From an uncultured Lachnospiraceae bacterium (lineage in GTDB: Bacteria; Bacillota; Clostridia; Lachnospirales; Lachnospiraceae): DNA of 18,976 bases. The DNA lies in contig CAJUED010000065.1 in assembly GCA_910585075.1 (NCBI GenBank), positions 1 through 18,976 on the forward strand, given 5' to 3'. A model generated the notes under the pieces. That model did no database searches. It was not told the DNA's origin and worked only from the letters and a program-made list of their open reading frames with translations. Made by a program: the position numbers and the translations under genes. This document shows positions 14,989 through 18,976 of the stretch, one piece after another (positions within the stretch are counted from its first letter, which is position 1; every line of letters starts with the position of its first letter).

Positions 14989-15091
14989 TATTAGTCAACA
15001 ATATAATAAATTACTCTTTCCGGCTCTTGGAAAAGCATATATGCCAGCTTTTGCAAACACAAAAAGACAATTTCGTATGTTGCTGACCATA
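14989..15091 (-). repeat. ~100-bp palindromic repeat, copy C
   Basis: In reverse orientation to copies A and B. On the minus strand it reads TATGGTCAGCAACAT at one end and, in the middle, GCAAAAGCTGGCATATATGC with GCTTTTCCAAGAGCC, nearly identical to copy A. It lies 15 bp past the stop codon of the isomerase gene. Confidence 0.75.
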
Positions 15092-15106
15092 AAGCTCATA
15101 TGATTT

Positions 15107-16594
15107 CTATACTGCAAAAGGGTTCTCTGACTTGTAAAGCATTCCCTTCGGCCTGTTGAATCCGATTTCCTCAGCCTCCACGCCGATATACTTAAATACC
15201 TCAAACAGCGCTTTTCCGTAATGGCCAAAAGCAACTGCTCCATGATGAGGATAATTGCCCTCAATCAGCACATGACGGTAGAATCTTCCCATCTCGGGAA
15301 TTGCAAATACACCGATGCCGCCAAAGGATTTGGTTGCCACAGGCAGAACCTCACCGTGGGCAATGTATGCCCGCAGCTTGCAGTCAGCTGTAGACTGTAA
15401 ACGGTAGAAAGTAATGTCCCCGGGAACAATATCTCCTTCCAAAGTTCCGTTGGTAACTTCCACAGGAAGGGATCTTGCCATAATCATCTGATTCTTCATG
15501 CTGCATGCGGACAGCTTCTTAGAGCAGGTATTTCCGCAGTGGAATCCCATGAAGGTATCCTTATGGGTATAATCAAATTTACCCTTAATCGCCTCATCAT
15601 ACATGTCATCCGGTACCGTATTGTTGATGTCAAGCAGGGTAACAATGTCATCGCTCACTGCTGTGCCGATAAACTCGCTTAAGCATCCGTAGATATCCAC
15701 TTCACAGGAAACCGGGATTCCCATACCGGTAAGACGGCTGTTTACATAGCAGGGAACGAAACCAAACTGTGTCTGGAAAGCAGGCCAGCATTTTCCGGCA
15801 ATTGCAACATACTCACGGTACCCCTTATGTACCTCCACCCAGTCAAGGAGCGTCAGCTCATACTGAGCCAGCTTGCTTAAGATTTCAGGTTTCTTGTTGC
15901 CCTCGCCCAGTTCTTCCTCCATCTCCTTCACCTTTGCAGGGATTCTCTCATCCCCTTCGTGCTTGTTGAAAGCTTCAAACAGATCAAGCTCGGAGTTTTC
16001 TTCAATCTCCACGCCCAAATCGTAAAGGGGCTTAATGGGCGCATTACATGCCAGGAAATTAAGAGGTCTGGGGCCGAAGCTGATAATCTTGAGGCTCTTT
16101 AATCCCACAATAGCCCTTGCAATGGGAACAAATTCGTTAATCATATCCGCGCATTCCGCCGCCGTACCTACAGGATACTCCGGAATATACGCTCTCACAT
16201 TACGCAGCTTTAAATTGTAGCTTGCGTTTAACATACCGCAGTAAGCGTCGCCACGGCCCCCTACCAGGTCGTTCTGGGATTCCTCGGCAGCTGCTACAAA
16301 CATAGACGGTCCGTCAAAATGCTTTGCAAGCAGGGTCTCGGAAATTTCCGGTCCAAAGTTCCCAAGATATACGCAAAGGGCATTACAGCCTTCCTTCTTA
16401 ATATCCTCAAGGGCCTGCACCATATGGATTTCGCTTTCTACAATACAGATAGGACATTCATAAATGTCGGCCGCATCATATTTTGCCTTGTAAGCCTCCA
16501 CCAGGGCTTTTCTTCTGTTGACGGACAGCTCCTCCGGGAAACAATCGCGGCTTACCGCAACGATTCCGATTTTTACTTTTGGTAAATTGTTCAT
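15107..16594 (-). CDS. L-fucose/L-arabinose isomerase-family protein
   Basis: 495 residues. The fold order of the FucI/AraA family is visible: two Rossmann-like domains (about 1-170 and 171-350), then a beta-rich C-terminal domain. By position and motif the metal ligands of fucose isomerase correspond to Glu298 (SCEVDIYG), Asp322 (TLLDINNT) and His450 or His451 (GNYPHHGAVAFGH). All are present, so it probably interconverts an aldose and a ketose in a Mn2+-dependent way. It is shorter than E. coli FucI (591 residues) and close in length to arabinose isomerases. The gene is last in an operon after a sugar kinase and DUF4867, so its ketose product is the likely kinase substrate. The actual sugar is not determinable. 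The ribosome site AAGGAGG (16604-16610) is spaced 9 bases. Confidence 0.82.
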   Translation of the reverse strand: MNNLPKVKIGIVAVSRDCFPEELSVNRRKALVEAYKAKYDAADIYECPICIVESEIHMVQALEDIKKEGCNALCVYLGNFGPEISETLLAKHFDGPSMFVAAAEESQNDLVGGRGDAYCGMLNASYNLKLRNVRAYIPEYPVGTAAECADMINEFVPIARAIVGLKSLKIISFGPRPLNFLACNAPIKPLYDLGVEIEENSELDLFEAFNKHEGDERIPAKVKEMEEELGEGNKKPEILSKLAQYELTLLDWVEVHKGYREYVAIAGKCWPAFQTQFGFVPCYVNSRLTGMGIPVSCEVDIYGCLSEFIGTAVSDDIVTLLDINNTVPDDMYDEAIKGKFDYTHKDTFMGFHCGNTCSKKLSACSMKNQMIMARSLPVEVTNGTLEGDIVPGDITFYRLQSTADCKLRAYIAHGEVLPVATKSFGGIGVFAIPEMGRFYRHVLIEGNYPHHGAVAFGHYGKALFEVFKYIGVEAEEIGFNRPKGMLYKSENPFAV

Positions 16595-16691
16595 TTTTGT
16601 AATCCTCCTTCTATTTTTTATGCTTTATATTTTGCATCACGTTTCGGCTTCTTTAAGTAATCAGCTTCCTGCAAAAACTGCTTCGCCCGGC

Positions 16692-17315
16692 CTATTCATC
16701 AACGCAAAGATTTTTTCCTACAAGTCCCATAGGGCTTCCTTCCGGCAGACCGCCCTCCGGATGTCCCAAAAGCCATTTGTTCTTGGCTGTCAGATGACCG
16801 TCCTCGCCGCCCTCATGTCCTTTTTCCAAATCAAGATTGGTACCCTTAGGCAGCACAATCGTCACCTTAAAGCCCTCACCCTTCACACCGCATGGTGCAT
16901 AGTGCAGGGTAGTTGCATAGATTTCCACCGCAGTCCCCTTTGGCAGTAAAAAGGCCTCGGCCTTAGCCGTATCATAAGTGAAATCATCCGTAATGTCCTG
17001 CTGACTGCCCAGAATCAAAATAGCGTCTGTGGCAGCTACGTTAATCTCTGAGCTCTTGTGATATTCCAGAGCGTTCAGCTTGGAATTGTGGCCATTGCAG
17101 TACCCTACCTGAATGGGCAGTTCCCCAAAGGTTTTCACCGTCAGCTCCGCCGCCACCGGGAGAGCCTCAAGCGCCGCAAGCCCCGGAACATACTCCACAT
17201 CCTCGGGAAGGGGCGTTTCTTCCTCCATAGCTTTTACAAAACCGGAAAAGTCAATGTCCTTTATCACCTTTCCGTACTTTCTGAAATTTTCATCCGTTAC
17301 ATTATAAATTTTCAT
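16692..17315 (-). CDS. DUF4867-family cupin-like protein
   Basis: 207 residues, soluble, no signal peptide. The central part looks like a cupin barrel: NALEYHKSSEINVAATDAILILG (about 78-100) carries a His...Glu pair, and AFLLPKGTAVEIYATTLHYAPC (about 118-140) carries a Glu and a His, as in metal-binding sugar cupins such as KdgF-like or lyxose-isomerase-like proteins. The C-terminus is rich in Gly, Lys and Asp (GHEGGEDGHLTAKNKWLLGHP). I believe that it belongs to DUF4867, which has no assigned reaction. Being between a xylulokinase-like and an isomerase-like gene (gaps of 131 and 97 bp), it may be a mutarotase, lactonase or second isomerase for the same sugar. The start at 17315 is set by GGAGG at 17321-17325. 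Confidence 0.75.
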   Translation of the reverse strand: MKIYNVTDENFRKYGKVIKDIDFSGFVKAMEEETPLPEDVEYVPGLAALEALPVAAELTVKTFGELPIQVGYCNGHNSKLNALEYHKSSEINVAATDAILILGSQQDITDDFTYDTAKAEAFLLPKGTAVEIYATTLHYAPCGVKGEGFKVTIVLPKGTNLDLEKGHEGGEDGHLTAKNKWLLGHPEGGLPEGSPMGLVGKNLCVDE

Positions 17316-17446
17316 TCTTCCCTCCATTCTGAAGTGTTTTTCAACCTTCCCACTTACTAATCCTACATGCCGCGTAACCCTTTAGACAGAGCAGCTTGTC
17401 TGAACTGTTACCAAATTTGCGAGCTCAACTTTACGTACGTCCACAT

Positions 17447-18916
17447 CTATTTGATGATATCAAACAGCGGCTTGCATGCCGGATAAATCTCTTTAAACTG
17501 CTGGTACCTTGCTTCATATTTCTCCACCAGCTCCGCCTCAGGTTCCACCGTGTCCACAATCTTAACGATTTTTGCGGCCGCGGCTTCCACATTTTCGTAC
17601 TCACCGCAGGCGACTGCCGCCAGCATGGCGCCGCCAAGAGCCGGGCCTTCCTCGCTTTCAATCACATCCACTTTTAAATTCAAGATATTGGCAATCATCT
17701 TTTTCCAGAGAGGGCTCTTTGCACCGCCGCCGCAAATCTTCGTCCGCTCCAAATGAATCCCAAGAGATTTGGCAACCTCCAGAGAATCCCGCAGGGCAAA
17801 AGCCACGCCCTCAAGCACCGCCTGGGTCATATCCGCCCTTGTGGTATCCATGGTCATACCGATAAAAGTTCCCCTTGCATTGGGATTGTTGTGGGGCGAG
17901 CGCTCTCCCATCAGATAAGGCAGGAAGTATACATGATTTTCTCCCAACTTTGTAATCTCCTCCTGCTCTTTTCCATACTCCTTAGTCCCGATAATGTCCT
18001 CCATCCACCACTTATTGCAGGACGCCGCGCTGAGCATACAGCCCATCAAATGATAATAACCGTCCGCATGGGCAAAAGCGTGGAGGGCATTGTACTTATC
18101 CACCCCGAATTTTCTGGAGGATATAAAAATGGTTCCGCTGGTACCAAGGGAAATGTTGCACATGCCTTCTCCTACCGTACCGGTTCCCACAGCTGCCGCC
18201 GCATTGTCACCTGCCCCTGCCGCCACCTTCACATGCTCCGAAAGGCCAAGTTCCTGTGCAATCTCCTTCTTCAACGTGCCCACGCACTCAAAGCTTTCAA
18301 AAAGCCTGGGAAGCATTTCTTCACTGATACCACAAATCTCACACATTTCTTTGGACCATCTGCGGTTCTTCACATCAAGGAGCAGCATGCCGGAAGCATC
18401 CGACAAATCCGTGCAGTGCACGCCCGTCAGCCTGTAGGCAATGTAATCCTTGGGAAGCATGATTTTGGCAATCCTTGCAAAGTTTTCCGGTTCCTTATTT
18501 TTCACCCACAAAATCTTGGGCGCCGTGAAGCCTGTGAATGAAATGTTCGCCGTGTACTCTGACAGCTTTTCCTTTCCAATCACATTGTTCAGATAATCGC
18601 ACTCCTCATAGGTTCTGCCATCGTTCCACAAAATGGCAGGACGGATCACCTCATCCTTCTCATCTAAGATAACCAATCCATGCATCTGTCCCCCGAAGCT
18701 GATACCTGCAACCTGACTTTTGTCCACACCTTCCGTCAGCTCCTTAATCCCTTCCATAGTCTGGGCAAACCAGTCCTCAGGCTTTTGCTCCGACCAGCCT
18801 GGGTTAGGAAAGAACAAAGGATACTCTCTGGATACGATTTTCCGTATCTTTCCCTCCCCGTCCATAAGCAACAGTTTCACCGCACTGGTTCCCAAATCAA
18901 CACCAATATACAGCAT
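17447..18916 (-). CDS. xylB: Xylulokinase-like FGGY carbohydrate kinase
   Basis: 489 residues, the normal size for XylB. It has both actin-like halves: phosphate loop VDLGTSAVK (Asp6/7 region to Lys14), ISFGGQMHGLVILD with the Met-His pair (78-79) typical of xylulokinases, catalytic Asp237 in GAGDNAAAAVGTG, the adenosine-binding LGTSGT (257-262), and GGGAKSPLWKKMIAN plus GPALGGAMLAA in the C-terminal half. It phosphorylates a ketose, by default D-xylulose to D-xylulose 5-phosphate, but the fucose/arabinose-isomerase-like partner leaves L-fuculose, L-ribulose or another ketose possible. The start at 18916 is set by GGGAGGGG (18921-18928); an in-frame ATG 45 bases upstream has no such site. It is first of the visible operon; its promoter is probably close to or beyond the window end. 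Confidence 0.88.
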   Translation of the reverse strand: MLYIGVDLGTSAVKLLLMDGEGKIRKIVSREYPLFFPNPGWSEQKPEDWFAQTMEGIKELTEGVDKSQVAGISFGGQMHGLVILDEKDEVIRPAILWNDGRTYEECDYLNNVIGKEKLSEYTANISFTGFTAPKILWVKNKEPENFARIAKIMLPKDYIAYRLTGVHCTDLSDASGMLLLDVKNRRWSKEMCEICGISEEMLPRLFESFECVGTLKKEIAQELGLSEHVKVAAGAGDNAAAAVGTGTVGEGMCNISLGTSGTIFISSRKFGVDKYNALHAFAHADGYYHLMGCMLSAASCNKWWMEDIIGTKEYGKEQEEITKLGENHVYFLPYLMGERSPHNNPNARGTFIGMTMDTTRADMTQAVLEGVAFALRDSLEVAKSLGIHLERTKICGGGAKSPLWKKMIANILNLKVDVIESEEGPALGGAMLAAVACGEYENVEAAAAKIVKIVDTVEPEAELVEKYEARYQQFKEIYPACKPLFDIIK

Positions 18917-18976
18917 GATACCCCTCCCTATTAAGTCAAGTCTTTTTTCCTTATTTTTCAAGGATTTTTTAGTTTC

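Noticed and set aside
14855..15103. 82-codon plus-strand frame between the MATE gene and the isomerase gene
   Set aside because: It spans the composite hairpin block and palindrome copy C, whose similarity to 5343-5541 is at DNA level and not in a conserved frame.
17753..18541. 262-codon plus-strand frame inside the xylB-like gene
   Set aside because: Antisense shadow of a strongly conserved kinase; no ribosome site and no recognisable domain.

Overview
The window looks like chromosomal DNA of a Firmicute of class Clostridia, most likely a Lachnospiraceae-type gut anaerobe. Nearly every gene has a strong AGGAGG-type ribosome binding site, base composition is moderate, and the gene content fits: an MMPL transporter with a heptad-repeat lipoprotein, YlmH, an ECF S component with a DUF4430 lipoprotein, a family 2 glycosidase, a MATE exporter, and a xylulokinase/DUF4867/fucose-isomerase-like operon. 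No species call is possible from sequence reading alone. No rRNA, tRNA, CRISPR array, phage gene or transposase gene was seen.

Layout. 1-330 is non-coding, with a terminator-like hairpin, a structured multi-hairpin stretch, and a sigma-A-type promoter carrying two 15-bp palindromic operators. 391-5264 (+) is a two-gene operon: an MMPL/RND-type transporter overlapping by 4 bp a large lipoprotein built of xxxLxxG heptads. 5560-7176 (-) holds an iron-sulfur-flavoprotein-like reductase and a metallo-beta-lactamase-fold hydrolase. 7473-8103 (+) is an AT-rich antitoxin/PIN-toxin pair that looks acquired. 8107-11157 (-) holds, in transcription order, YlmH, an auxin-efflux-family permease, a DUF4430 lipoprotein and an ECF S component. 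11374-13224 (+) is a cytoplasmic GH2 glycosidase. It converges with, and overlaps by 4 bp, a MATE exporter (13221-14576, -) that has a structured leader. 15107-18916 (-) is a sugar operon transcribed xylB-like kinase, DUF4867, L-fucose/arabinose-isomerase-like protein.

How the genes work together. The MMPL pump and its lipoprotein probably form one envelope machine that is switched off by a TetR-like repressor encoded outside the window. The DUF4430 lipoprotein and ECF S component probably act as capture protein and membrane carrier for a small molecule, possibly a cobamide. The isomerase and kinase are two consecutive steps of pentose or deoxyhexose catabolism, with DUF4867 as a cupin-like accessory.

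The most unusual non-coding signal is a family of ~100-bp near-perfect palindromes. There are three clear copies and one degenerate copy, each starting 15-25 bp beyond the stop codon of a minus-strand gene. Two copies are joined to a second conserved multi-hairpin block. Also notable are the twin operators, the structured MATE leader, and a coding-like 58-codon frame fused through TAATG to the glycosidase start.
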